Assembly (NCBI GenBank): GCA_051883075.1
Contig: JBJETA010000077.1
Span: 1-13,896 of the forward strand
Length of the DNA stretch: 13,896 nucleotides
DNA from: Aminipila sp051883075
GTDB taxonomy: Bacteria; Bacillota; Clostridia; Peptostreptococcales; Anaerovoracaceae
Reading direction: 5' to 3'
Shown: piece by piece, positions 1-7,264 of the stretch
How positions within the stretch are numbered: the stretch's first letter is position 1
How the letters are laid out: every line of letters begins with the position of its first letter
The notes under the pieces: generated by a model
Told to the model about the DNA's origin: nothing
The model's input: the letters and a program-made list of their open reading frames with translations, nothing else
The model's database searches: none
Program-made: the position numbers and the translations under genes

Positions 1-1
1 T

Positions 2-133
2 GTGGGAGATGTAAGTACAGTTATCCGCATCGCAGTCATGGGCAGAAGCCAGTCCCCTGATGTATGGGAAATCCAGCAGATTCTCGGAGAAGAAAGAACA
101 AGGGCCAGAATTCAGGCTGCAATAGAAGCATAG
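2..133 (+). CDS. gltX: C-terminal end of probable glutamate--tRNA ligase (5' truncated by window edge)
   Basis: Only the last 43 codons are visible, open from base 2 to a TAG at 131-133. The peptide contains a stretch reading IRIAVMGRSQSPDVWEIQQI followed by LGEER. This resembles the C-terminal anticodon-binding region of bacterial glutamyl-tRNA synthetases, where a 'xRVALTGxxxSPxxxEIxxxLGxE' pattern precedes the end of the protein. If right, the enzyme charges tRNA(Glu) with glutamate in the cytoplasm. The gene is convergent with the minus-strand GGDEF pair and shares the terminator just downstream. The catalytic Rossmann domain with its HIGH and KMSKS motifs is outside the window, so the call rests on pattern recognition of a short tail. 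Another class I aminoacyl-tRNA synthetase of the Glx group is the main alternative. Confidence 0.6.
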   Translation: MGDVSTVIRIAVMGRSQSPDVWEIQQILGEERTRARIQAAIEA

Positions 134-166
134 CAGCAAAGCTTTTCTTCCCGTTAATGACCGTTT

Positions 167-205
167 AAAAAGGTGTGAGAATCAATTATTATCTCACACC
201 TTTTT
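167..205. terminator. Bidirectional intrinsic terminator
   Basis: Perfect 14-bp inverted repeat: AAAAAGGTGTGAGA at 167-180 pairs with TCTCACACCTTTTT at 192-205, with an 11-base AT-rich loop. The T-run after the right arm serves the plus-strand gene ending at 133. The A-run of the left arm is a T-run on the minus strand and serves the GGDEF gene whose stop is at 214. Confidence 0.9.
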
Positions 206-213
206 CAGTCTTT

Positions 214-1821
214 TTATTTGTCATCACTGTCCGCAGCATCAGTTTCCGTCACTTCCGCCATATAGCTGATTTGGTTCCTTCCGTTTTCCTTCGAATGATA
301 CAGCTGCATATCGGCCAGCTTATACAGGTTCTCTCCCGGTTCCGCAAAGGCTACGCCGCCGCTTACAGTGACCGAAACACCGTCATCCCAGCTGCTTTTT
401 TCTACCGATAGTCTTATTCTTTCAGCACATGTAACAGCTTCTTCCAGAGTCCTGCCGCTGCACAGCACGCAGAACTCTTCGCCGCCCATTCTGAACACCT
501 TGGCGCCTTTTATTTTCTTTGCATTTATTATTCTTGCAACCTCAATAAGAACCAGATCTCCGAAATCGTGCCCATGGGTATCATTTATTTTTTTAAAATA
601 ATCGATATCAAACATGACCATAGCAAGCTTCTCTTTTTTTAAAGCCAGCTTTTTATATGTTTTATCAAAATAATATCTGTTATACACTCCGGTCAGTGCG
701 TCCCTTATAACCTGTTTTCTGCTCTTTCGGAGAAGGAACAGAAGCAGACATACAAACACTGTCACTGACAGGGCAATAATTACCGTCAGCACATACTGGT
801 TTTTTTCATAATTCTCTTTATACAGGTTTGCATACGCTGTAAATACATACTCTGATGTGACATCTCCACTCTGAGCTATCATATCATCATATGCTTCATA
901 TAGCTGCTCTCTGTACTTTGCAACTTCCTTCACATCTCTTCTTTCAAAAATCCTTACAACTTCATTGAGAAAGGAAAGCCTTTCCGCCGCAAACTGAAGT
1001 CTTTTCTGATCAGCTATAACGGCATCGCACAATTCAACAGCTTCATCTATATCACCGTTCATTGCAACAAATCTTGCCTTCATGGCTCTCATAGGAAGTC
1101 CCACGTTGATTTCCAGAAAAGAATCCGGCATGTCCAGGTCATAATATTCCTGTATTTCAGCCTCCGCTTTTTCATAGTCTCCCCGGGCACATAGTATAGC
1201 TGCATATATAAGCTTTCTTTTTATAAGCATTTCCTCGTTGTCATAAGAATCCTCTGTTATATAATCGTACGAAAGGTTCAGATACTTTTCCGCTTCGTCC
1301 ATCTTTCCCTGTCTCGTTTTCAGTTCAGCCATATAGATGTATGCCGTTTCCTTTATCCATCTGTCTTCATTTTCGTCCTGGATTTTATAATCAAGTGCTG
1401 TTTCAATCAGTTCCTCCGCTGAATCATAACTGTACATATCCATAAATGTACTTGCCAGATTTATATAATTCCATGCGGAGTACCCAAAGCTTTCTTCCTT
1501 CTGATCCGCCAGAAAAATCGACTGGACCGCATACTGAATCACTTTTGTGTAATCCTTTTCGATGGAATACGCCATGGACAGAGTTCCATAGAGCTCAATT
1601 TTTGCGTATCTTCCCGCTATCTTCAGCTCCGTACATTCTTCAAGCATGTCTATTATTTCTTCCTGGGAATAATTCTCATTGGTATATGAATCATCTATTG
1701 TATTAAAGATTTTTTCGTCGTTATTGTTCTGTATGTGGAAAATTTCTGCGCAGATAACAGCAGCTGCAAGTACAAGCACAGTTATCGCTATGAGTATGCT
1801 TTTTTTATGCTTCTTCTTCAT
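214..1821 (-). CDS. Membrane-anchored TPR-like sensor diguanylate cyclase (GGDEF), copy A
   Basis: A 535-residue protein predicted to make cyclic di-GMP from two GTP. It has a lysine-rich N-terminus, a membrane segment (about 8-28), a helical TPR-like region (about 50-320), a second membrane segment (about 343-364) followed by RKSRK, then a GGDEF domain (about 372-520). The cyclase shows the FDIDYFKKIND motif with DxD at 405-407, the GHDFGD stretch and the signature GGEEF at 446-450, so activity is likely. The residues where an inhibitory RxxD I-site would sit are IKGA, so product inhibition by that site is not expected. By the positive-inside rule the TPR-like region faces outward and the cyclase inward. 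The start has AAGGAG 9 bases upstream. The gene lies 47 bases after its paralogue with no terminator between them, so the two are probably co-transcribed. The input signal is unknown. Confidence 0.9.
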   Translation of the reverse strand: MKKKHKKSILIAITVLVLAAAVICAEIFHIQNNNDEKIFNTIDDSYTNENYSQEEIIDMLEECTELKIAGRYAKIELYGTLSMAYSIEKDYTKVIQYAVQSIFLADQKEESFGYSAWNYINLASTFMDMYSYDSAEELIETALDYKIQDENEDRWIKETAYIYMAELKTRQGKMDEAEKYLNLSYDYITEDSYDNEEMLIKRKLIYAAILCARGDYEKAEAEIQEYYDLDMPDSFLEINVGLPMRAMKARFVAMNGDIDEAVELCDAVIADQKRLQFAAERLSFLNEVVRIFERRDVKEVAKYREQLYEAYDDMIAQSGDVTSEYVFTAYANLYKENYEKNQYVLTVIIALSVTVFVCLLLFLLRKSRKQVIRDALTGVYNRYYFDKTYKKLALKKEKLAMVMFDIDYFKKINDTHGHDFGDLVLIEVARIINAKKIKGAKVFRMGGEEFCVLCSGRTLEEAVTCAERIRLSVEKSSWDDGVSVTVSGGVAFAEPGENLYKLADMQLYHSKENGRNQISYMAEVTETDAADSDDK

Positions 1822-1868
1822 ATAGTACGACTCCTTAGTTCATTTTCCAATCTCTCTGCTGTATTGTA

Positions 1869-3434
1869 TTAGCTTATGCCGACATAGTTTATCCTGTTTC
1901 TGCCGCTGTTTTTTGATATATAAAGCTGCCTGTCAGCCAAATCATATAAATCCTCCGACTGTCCGGCAAAAGCAACACCGCCGCTTACTGTTACTCTGAC
2001 TCCGTTTTCCCATTCAAGCTTTTCCACGCATGCTCTCAGGTGTTCCGCTGCTGCTGCAGCTTCCTCAACCTTTTCGCACCTGCACAATATGCAGAATTCT
2101 TCTCCTCCCATTCTGAAAGCAATGGACTGTATCGGTTTTTCCGTACTGCATACTTTACTTATCGCTTTAATTACTTCATCGCCAAATTCATGTCCGTAAG
2201 TGTCGTTTATATTTTTAAAATGGTCTATATCAAGCATGATAACCCCCAGATTGCGTGGCTTCTTTACATATTTCCCGTAAATGCTGTCAAAAAACCTTCT
2301 GTTATACAGATTAGTAAGAGGGTCAATCAGGCTTCTTCTCTTGTTCCTGTATGCAAGCCATGCAAGATTCAAAATCAGAATTACTGCAACAATACTGCTG
2401 AAAATGTAGAAATTTCTCTTTTCATGCTCCTCATTTTTTATATATTCTTCACTGTATATATTGAATATATAATTTCCCATAAACTGGGCATTTTGATACA
2501 TCACATCATCATAGGCCTCAAGTGCCATATTGGAGTATTTAATATGTTTTTCAAAATCTATATCCTTGGCAAGTTCAGAAAGCTCTGTCAGGAAAGTGAG
2601 CCTTCTTGCAAGATAGCTATTTTGATTCTCTTCGTCAAGTATTTTATCACAGAGTTCAAAGCCTTCTTCCGTTTCTCCTGAAGCAATAAGAATTTTTGCG
2701 TATATCTCTTCCACAGGGAAATATACGCTTTCCAAAAGCACGGATTCCTCCGGTCTTTCATTTTCAAACTTGTCCAACAGGCTTTTTGCGTAAAGATAAT
2801 AACCTTTGTCAAAAGCAATCTCCGCTTTTATAGCATTTCTTTTTATGAGCATCTGAATGTGGTCATAGGCATCTTTGCACTCATAGTCCATGGATTTATC
2901 AATATATTTAATGGCCTCCTCGTGCTTTCCTTCTCTTGCCTTTATCTCGCCCAGGTATATGTATGCAGTTTCCATTATCCATTGTTTTTCTTCTTTATTC
3001 TTTACATCATAGGAAAGTGCTTTTTCAATCAATTCCTCCGCCATGTCAAATTCATACAACATCATAAAAACTTCCGACATGTTCATATAGTTATAAGCTG
3101 CATAATAAAAATTTTCTTTTTTTTCAGCCTCATAAATTGCCTGGATTGAAGTTTTTATCATTAAAGCGTAATCTTGTTTCAAGTAATATACCGTGGCCAG
3201 TTTAGTCATCGCCTCAAGCTTTTTTTCTTCTGAAGCAAGCTTCATGTTAACCACTTCCCTGAGGAGTTTTTCATTTTCTTCATTTGTTCTTTGTCTAAAT
3301 AAGCTGCTGTCCGTGGCTGCCTCCAGCTTTGCGTTGTTGCTGTTGTAAATATACACTGACTGTGATATTAAAGATACTGCAGCCAGTGCTACCACAACCA
3401 GACAGATAATTATCCTTTTTTTCTTTTTGTCCAT
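1869..3434 (-). CDS. Membrane-anchored TPR-like sensor diguanylate cyclase (GGDEF), copy B
   Basis: Upstream paralogue of the neighbouring gene, with the same layout: basic N-terminus MDKKKKR, membrane segment (about 8-29), helical TPR-like region (about 50-320), second membrane segment (about 341-362), and GGDEF domain (about 368-518) with LDIDHFKNIND and GGEEF at 443-447. The I-site position reads PIQS rather than RxxD. I chose the ATG at 3432-3434 (521 residues). The frame can be extended to a TTG at 3465-3467, but this adds a charged stretch before the membrane segment. The ATG has GGGGA 4 bases upstream and AAGGA further back, so its ribosome binding site is not textbook. The copies share whole motifs in the sensor region, such as AEELIE and METAYIY/KETAYIY. 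A separate promoter and an upstream terminator suggest this gene heads its own two-gene unit. Confidence 0.9.
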   Translation of the reverse strand: MDKKKKRIIICLVVVALAAVSLISQSVYIYNSNNAKLEAATDSSLFRQRTNEENEKLLREVVNMKLASEEKKLEAMTKLATVYYLKQDYALMIKTSIQAIYEAEKKENFYYAAYNYMNMSEVFMMLYEFDMAEELIEKALSYDVKNKEEKQWIMETAYIYLGEIKAREGKHEEAIKYIDKSMDYECKDAYDHIQMLIKRNAIKAEIAFDKGYYLYAKSLLDKFENERPEESVLLESVYFPVEEIYAKILIASGETEEGFELCDKILDEENQNSYLARRLTFLTELSELAKDIDFEKHIKYSNMALEAYDDVMYQNAQFMGNYIFNIYSEEYIKNEEHEKRNFYIFSSIVAVILILNLAWLAYRNKRRSLIDPLTNLYNRRFFDSIYGKYVKKPRNLGVIMLDIDHFKNINDTYGHEFGDEVIKAISKVCSTEKPIQSIAFRMGGEEFCILCRCEKVEEAAAAAEHLRACVEKLEWENGVRVTVSGGVAFAGQSEDLYDLADRQLYISKNSGRNRINYVGIS

Positions 3435-3510
3435 GTTTCCCCGGTCTTCCTTATTTTGTATTGACAATTTTCGCTATTTTTACACACAAAAATACATTTA
3501 CTTTCTTTTC

Positions 3511-3539
3511 ATCTTAAACCATTGCCATAGTTTTTTCAA
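3511..3539 (-). promoter_or_regulatory. Putative sigma-A promoter for the GGDEF gene pair
   Basis: On the minus strand, TTGAAA (3534-3539) and TAAGAT (3511-3516) are separated by 17 bases. This gives a leader of about 70 bases before the ATG at 3434. It lies directly after the UUCG-loop terminator, which fits the start of a new transcription unit. It is a consensus match only. Confidence 0.45.
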
Positions 3540-3541
3540 TA

Positions 3542-3566
3542 GAAAACAGAGTGCCGAAGCACTCTG
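3542..3566 (-). terminator. Intrinsic terminator with UUCG tetraloop ending the ahcY-side operon
   Basis: On the minus strand CAGAGTGC-TTCG-GCACTCTG forms an 8-bp stem closed by a C(UUCG)G tetraloop (3547-3566), followed by TTTTCTATT. It lies downstream of ahcY and the small ORF and just upstream of the GGDEF pair's promoter. A weaker hairpin (3589-3608, TTAAG/CTTAA with GCA/TGC and one bulged G) lies between the small ORF and this site. Confidence 0.75.
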
Positions 3567-3619
3567 CCATCATTTTTTCTCTGATATTTTAAGGCATTCT
3601 GCCCTTAAGCTTTTACCTT

Positions 3620-3718
3620 TTAGTTGTAGCAATTACAGAAAATGATTACCAGTAACAAGAAGAAAAACAGTAAACTAGTATCAACGCCTTCGCCATTGAA
3701 TAAACCACAATTTGACAT
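3620..3718 (-). CDS. Small hydrophobic peptide, 32 aa, resembling short YjcZ-type Firmicute peptides
   Basis: An ATG-to-TAA ORF of 32 codons. The N-terminal half, MSNCGLFNGEGVDTS, is polar and rich in Gly and Asn. The second half is a run of Leu, Phe, Val and Ile (about residues 16-27) ending in Cys-Asn-Cys-Tyr-Asn, enough for one short membrane segment. Upstream are AGGTG 6 bases and AAAGGAG 12 bases before the ATG, a strong sign of translation. Very short proteins with a Gly/Asn head and a single hydrophobic stretch are common in Bacillales and Clostridia, where some are annotated as YjcZ-family sporulation proteins or hypothetical membrane peptides; membership here is a resemblance, not a proven homology. 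It lies 88 bases after ahcY on the same strand. It may be read from the operon or from its own weak promoter: CATAAT at 3762-3767 is a possible -10. Confidence 0.6.
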   Translation of the reverse strand: MSNCGLFNGEGVDTSLLFFFLLLVIIFCNCYN

Positions 3719-3806
3719 ATATATCACCTGCTCCTTTAAAAATTTATTGTTTGTATGATATATTATGTTTATTCTGTAAAATTGTTACCATTCAGGCTTA
3801 TCTTTT

Positions 3807-5057
3807 TTATACCCTCCAGCTGTTCAGGTATGCTTCCTGTTCAGGCGTAAGCTTGTCAATCTCAATGCCCCAGGCTTCAAGCTTTCTTGTGGAAACTACA
3901 TCATCTATTTCCTTTGACACATCAATAACACCTTTCTTCAGGCTCTTATAATTATCCCTGATATAAAGTGCCGACAATGTCTGGACCGCAAAGCTCATAT
4001 CCATGATTTCCGCAGGATGTCCATCCGCCGCTGCAATATTGACAAGTCTTCCTTCAGCAATAACATTTACCATCTTTCCGTTTGAAAGCTTGTATCCCAT
4101 GATGTTCTTTCTTGTTTCCATCTTGTCGACTGCCGCCGCTTCAAGGCCTGCCATATCTATTTCACAGTCAAAATGTCCTGCGTTTGTAAGGATTGCTCTG
4201 TCCTTCATAGTAAGCATATGCTCAACTGTAATAGTATGCTTGCATCCTGTTGCTGTAACAAAGATATCTCCCAAAGGTGCTGCCTGTGCCATAGTCATGA
4301 CACTGTAGCCGTCCATTCTCGCTTCAATGGCCTTAACAGGATTTATCTCGGTTACAATTACATTTGCACCCATAGCTGCCGCTCTCATGGCAATACCTCT
4401 TGAGCACCATCCGTATCCCGCAACTACTACAGTCTTTCCTGCAACAATCAGGTTAGTATTTGTCATGATACTTGCCCACACCGACTGTCCTGTGCCGTAT
4501 CTGTTATCAAACAGATGCTTGCACTGTGCATCATTTACGGCAACCATAGGGAACTTTAATACGCCTTCCTTTTCCATAGCCTTGAGTCTGATAACGCCTG
4601 TTGTTGTTTCTTCACAGCCTCCCCATACCTCTTCAGCAAGGTCAGGTCTCTTTCCGTGAACCATACCAACCAGATCGCCTCCGTCATCTATGATAATGTT
4701 CGGTTTGTGTTCAAGGCACATCTCGATATGTCTGTCGTATTCTTCGGCAGTGGCTCCATGATAAGCAAACACCATAAGTCCGTCTTCAACAAGTGCTGCA
4801 GCAATGTCATCCTGCGTGGAAAGCACATTGCTTCCTGTTACCGACATCTGCGCGCCGCCTGCAGCAAGCACTTTGCAAAGATATGCTGTTTTTGCTTCAA
4901 GGTGTACTGACAAAGAAATCTTTATTCCTTCAAAAGGCTTTGTCTTTAAGAATTCTTCCTCAAAGCCTCTGAGAAGGGGCATGTTGTTTTTTACCCATTC
5001 TATTTTCTGATGTCCTGACGGAGCCAGAGATATATCTCTGATTTCGTATTTCTGCAT
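3807..5057 (-). CDS. ahcY: Adenosylhomocysteinase (S-adenosyl-L-homocysteine hydrolase), short form
   Basis: A 416-residue cytoplasmic, NAD-dependent enzyme that reversibly splits S-adenosylhomocysteine into adenosine and homocysteine, removing the inhibitory by-product of SAM-dependent methylation. Visible family motifs are HLEAKTA (52-58), SNVLSTQDD (76-84), EETTTG (149-154), NDAQCKHLFDNRYGTGQS (175-192), the NAD-binding GYGWCSRG (214-221), TNAGHFD (291-297) and HPAEIMDMSFA (347-357). It matches the shorter class seen in many archaea and thermophilic or anaerobic bacteria, which lacks an internal insertion and the KPxxYRY tail of the eukaryotic and proteobacterial form. AGGAG lies 9 bases before the ATG and includes the upstream gene's stop codon. 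Some archaeal short-form relatives prefer S-inosylhomocysteine, so substrate is inferred. The 12-base gap to the nucleotidase suggests co-expression. Confidence 0.95.
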   Translation of the reverse strand: MQKYEIRDISLAPSGHQKIEWVKNNMPLLRGFEEEFLKTKPFEGIKISLSVHLEAKTAYLCKVLAAGGAQMSVTGSNVLSTQDDIAAALVEDGLMVFAYHGATAEEYDRHIEMCLEHKPNIIIDDGGDLVGMVHGKRPDLAEEVWGGCEETTTGVIRLKAMEKEGVLKFPMVAVNDAQCKHLFDNRYGTGQSVWASIMTNTNLIVAGKTVVVAGYGWCSRGIAMRAAAMGANVIVTEINPVKAIEARMDGYSVMTMAQAAPLGDIFVTATGCKHTITVEHMLTMKDRAILTNAGHFDCEIDMAGLEAAAVDKMETRKNIMGYKLSNGKMVNVIAEGRLVNIAAADGHPAEIMDMSFAVQTLSALYIRDNYKSLKKGVIDVSKEIDDVVSTRKLEAWGIEIDKLTPEQEAYLNSWRV

Positions 5058-5066
5058 TGTTTTTTT

Positions 5067-5072
5067 CTCCTA
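5067..5072 (-). promoter_or_regulatory. Shine-Dalgarno of ahcY overlapping the nucleotidase stop codon
   Basis: On the minus strand TAGGAG contains the TAG stop of the upstream nucleotidase gene and lies 9 bases before the ahcY ATG. This arrangement suits translational coupling of the two genes. Confidence 0.75.
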
Positions 5073-7196
5073 TTCCATGTCTTCTATTAATCTGTCCAAA
5101 ATAGCAGCCGCTTCAGCTCTTGTCAGCAGCTTTTCAGGTCTGAAGGTTCCATCCGGATATCCTCCCATATAGCCCTTCATAGTGCAGAACATTACACCTT
5201 CGCCTGCCCAGTCGCAAACGCTGTCAAGGTCTGTATAGTCAAGTCTGATTGCCCATTCGCCTACAGGGCCTTTTTCTACTGACTTGCAGTAGTTTGTAAT
5301 CATTACCGCCATCTGTTCCCTGCTTATATCCTGCTCAGGAGCGAAATAAGGCTGGTTTGTAGCTGAGCTTATACCCATGCCTGATACAACTGCCTGCTCC
5401 AGAGCCCATTCAACAGACTGTCCATACCACTTTTTGATGCTTACATCACTGAAGCTTGATTCAGTATATTTTGTTAAATCCGCTTTGCTGTATCTTGCAA
5501 GCACTGTTGCAAACATACCTCTTGTCATAGATGATTCGGGAGCAAATTTTGTTTCCGTAACACCGTTAAACAAGCCCTTTTCCACTGCCTTTGCAATGGA
5601 ATCCTTTGCCCAGTGATTTGCTGTGTCCTCAAACTCAACAGCTGCAGGTTCATTTACAATAGTGATTCTTCCCTGCGGCTCAGCATATTTTTCGCCTACA
5701 GTTCCGTTAAGTGCTTTTTCAATATAGTTTACAAGGGCTTCGTCAAGTGCACCGAACTCACCTGCAGTTTCTACATTAAGCATTGTGTATCCGTCACCGC
5801 CAACCTTTGTAAAATCATTTGTTGCCAATGAATAAGTCTTGTTTAAATCAAGAGGTTCATCTCCGATTTTAACATTTCTTACTCTGTTTTCAGAAACAGC
5901 AGTATTTATTTCAAATGACATTCCTGCCACCTGAGGGAATCCGCCGCTTGCTTCAGGGCATGACTTAGTTCCGTGTTCCAGAGCAGCCAGAATATCCGAA
6001 CCCTTTAAGTTTACGGAAACAACCACATTTCCGAACGGGAATACAGAATTCAGGTCACCGTAAGTAATATTTCCCTTTGCCAGTGAAACCCTGATGCCGC
6101 CTCCGTTTGTAAGCGCTACATCAGTTCCCGCAGTATATTTAAGAGCGTCTGCCGCAAGATCTCCCAGGTTTGTTTCCTGTGTTCTGACGCCCGGAGCTCT
6201 TTCACCGTTTAAATCAACTGTTGTTTTTGCCACTACTGTATCAAGCATTGGCTGGATTTCCGCTTTCTTTTCTGCGATTAAAGCTGTAACGCCTTCATCA
6301 GGCTTCGCTTCTGTTATCAGTGAAGCTGTCGTGCTTCCGTCTCTGCCTATAACAACTCTGCCTATAGCTGAAAGATAATTTCCTGTCTGTGCGATTAATA
6401 CATCACATCCATCCTTATCTTTTACTGTTTTTCCGTTTTCAAGAGTTGTATGGCTGTGTCCGTCGATAAATATATCAATTCCTTCTGTTGCCGCGATAAT
6501 GTCCGAAGATCTGTAAGGCTTGCTGCTTTCATCAAGTCCAAGATGTCCGAGTGCTATGATATATTCGGCACCTTCTGCCTTAAGACTGTCAATCTGTGTC
6601 TGAACCATTTCAGCAAGCTTATCGGCATTGAAGGTGTAACCCTTTACATTCAACGGATTTGTCTTTGTTGCCGTTTCAGGAGTTGAAATACCGACGATAC
6701 CGATTTTTCTGCCGTTTATCTCATATAATTTTGAAGGTGTCAGTACAGCATTTCCCTTTTCATCAGTAAGATTTGCCGATAAAAGATCAAATTTCATATT
6801 CTTTTTAAGCTCCAGCAGTCTTGCGGTTCCATAGTTGAAGTCATGATTTCCCGGAGTCATTGCTGTGTATCCGACCTCATTCATAATATCAACTATGTTT
6901 TCACCCTGTCCCAGATTTGCAATAGGAAGTCCGTGCAGCACATCACCCGCTTCAAGAACAATAACGGTTCCTCCGTCTGCTTCATAGTAATCTTTCCATG
7001 CCTTTACTGAAGCATATCCTAAGTTGTCGTCAACTCTGCTGTGTACATCGTTTGTATGCAGAATAACTATTTTGCCAAGCATAGGCTCAGGGATTTCATT
7101 TTCTGAATCCTCTGCCGCAAAAGCAAAAGTAAACTGCATGGCAATAAGCATCATAACAGCGAGCAGTATGCTTATGCCTCTTAAATGTTTTTTCAT
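5070..7196 (-). CDS. Exported 5'-nucleotidase/metallophosphoesterase with three C-terminal SLH domains
   Basis: A 708-residue secreted protein of the UshA/YfkN 5'-nucleotidase family, predicted to dephosphorylate extracellular nucleotides to nucleosides. A signal peptide spans about 1-27 (basic MKKHLR, hydrophobic core, AFA end). The metallophosphoesterase domain (about 41-290) carries its metal-ligand motifs: HTNDVH (47-52), GDVLHG (84-89), GNHDF (116-120), GHLG (217-220) and GHSH (246-249). The 5'-nucleotidase C-terminal domain (about 325-500) includes NLGDL, TNGGGIR (363-369), DLNSVFPFGN and the GGDGYTML loop. Three SLH repeats follow (about 520-568, 580-635, 654-704), with TRGM, SREQ and TRAE at the expected motif site; only the last is canonical. 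SLH repeats usually bind cell-wall polysaccharide, so the enzyme should sit on the cell surface. AAAGGAGG lies 8 bases before the ATG. Exact substrate (AMP, UDP-sugar or cyclic 2',3'-nucleotide) cannot be read from sequence. Confidence 0.93.
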   Translation of the reverse strand: MKKHLRGISILLAVMMLIAMQFTFAFAAEDSENEIPEPMLGKIVILHTNDVHSRVDDNLGYASVKAWKDYYEADGGTVIVLEAGDVLHGLPIANLGQGENIVDIMNEVGYTAMTPGNHDFNYGTARLLELKKNMKFDLLSANLTDEKGNAVLTPSKLYEINGRKIGIVGISTPETATKTNPLNVKGYTFNADKLAEMVQTQIDSLKAEGAEYIIALGHLGLDESSKPYRSSDIIAATEGIDIFIDGHSHTTLENGKTVKDKDGCDVLIAQTGNYLSAIGRVVIGRDGSTTASLITEAKPDEGVTALIAEKKAEIQPMLDTVVAKTTVDLNGERAPGVRTQETNLGDLAADALKYTAGTDVALTNGGGIRVSLAKGNITYGDLNSVFPFGNVVVSVNLKGSDILAALEHGTKSCPEASGGFPQVAGMSFEINTAVSENRVRNVKIGDEPLDLNKTYSLATNDFTKVGGDGYTMLNVETAGEFGALDEALVNYIEKALNGTVGEKYAEPQGRITIVNEPAAVEFEDTANHWAKDSIAKAVEKGLFNGVTETKFAPESSMTRGMFATVLARYSKADLTKYTESSFSDVSIKKWYGQSVEWALEQAVVSGMGISSATNQPYFAPEQDISREQMAVMITNYCKSVEKGPVGEWAIRLDYTDLDSVCDWAGEGVMFCTMKGYMGGYPDGTFRPEKLLTRAEAAAILDRLIEDME

Positions 7197-7264
7197 CGGT
7201 AATTCCTCCTTTGTATTAGAAATTTAAATGGAATCTTTTTCTTTTCCGCTGTGGGGCTTTTCAC

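Noticed and set aside
2040..2681. Plus-strand open frame of 213 codons
   Set aside because: Antisense to the second GGDEF gene; the Phe/Ile/Cys-rich product is what the complement of AT-rich helical coding sequence gives.
3435..3467. TTG start extending the second GGDEF protein by 11 residues
   Set aside because: It adds a charged stretch before the anchor and has no clear ribosome binding site; the ATG matches the N-terminus of the paralogue better.
7197..7264. Separate terminator or promoter between the GerMN gene and the nucleotidase
   Set aside because: The 68-base gap is AT-rich with no stable stem followed by a T-run and no paired -35/-10 boxes I would defend.
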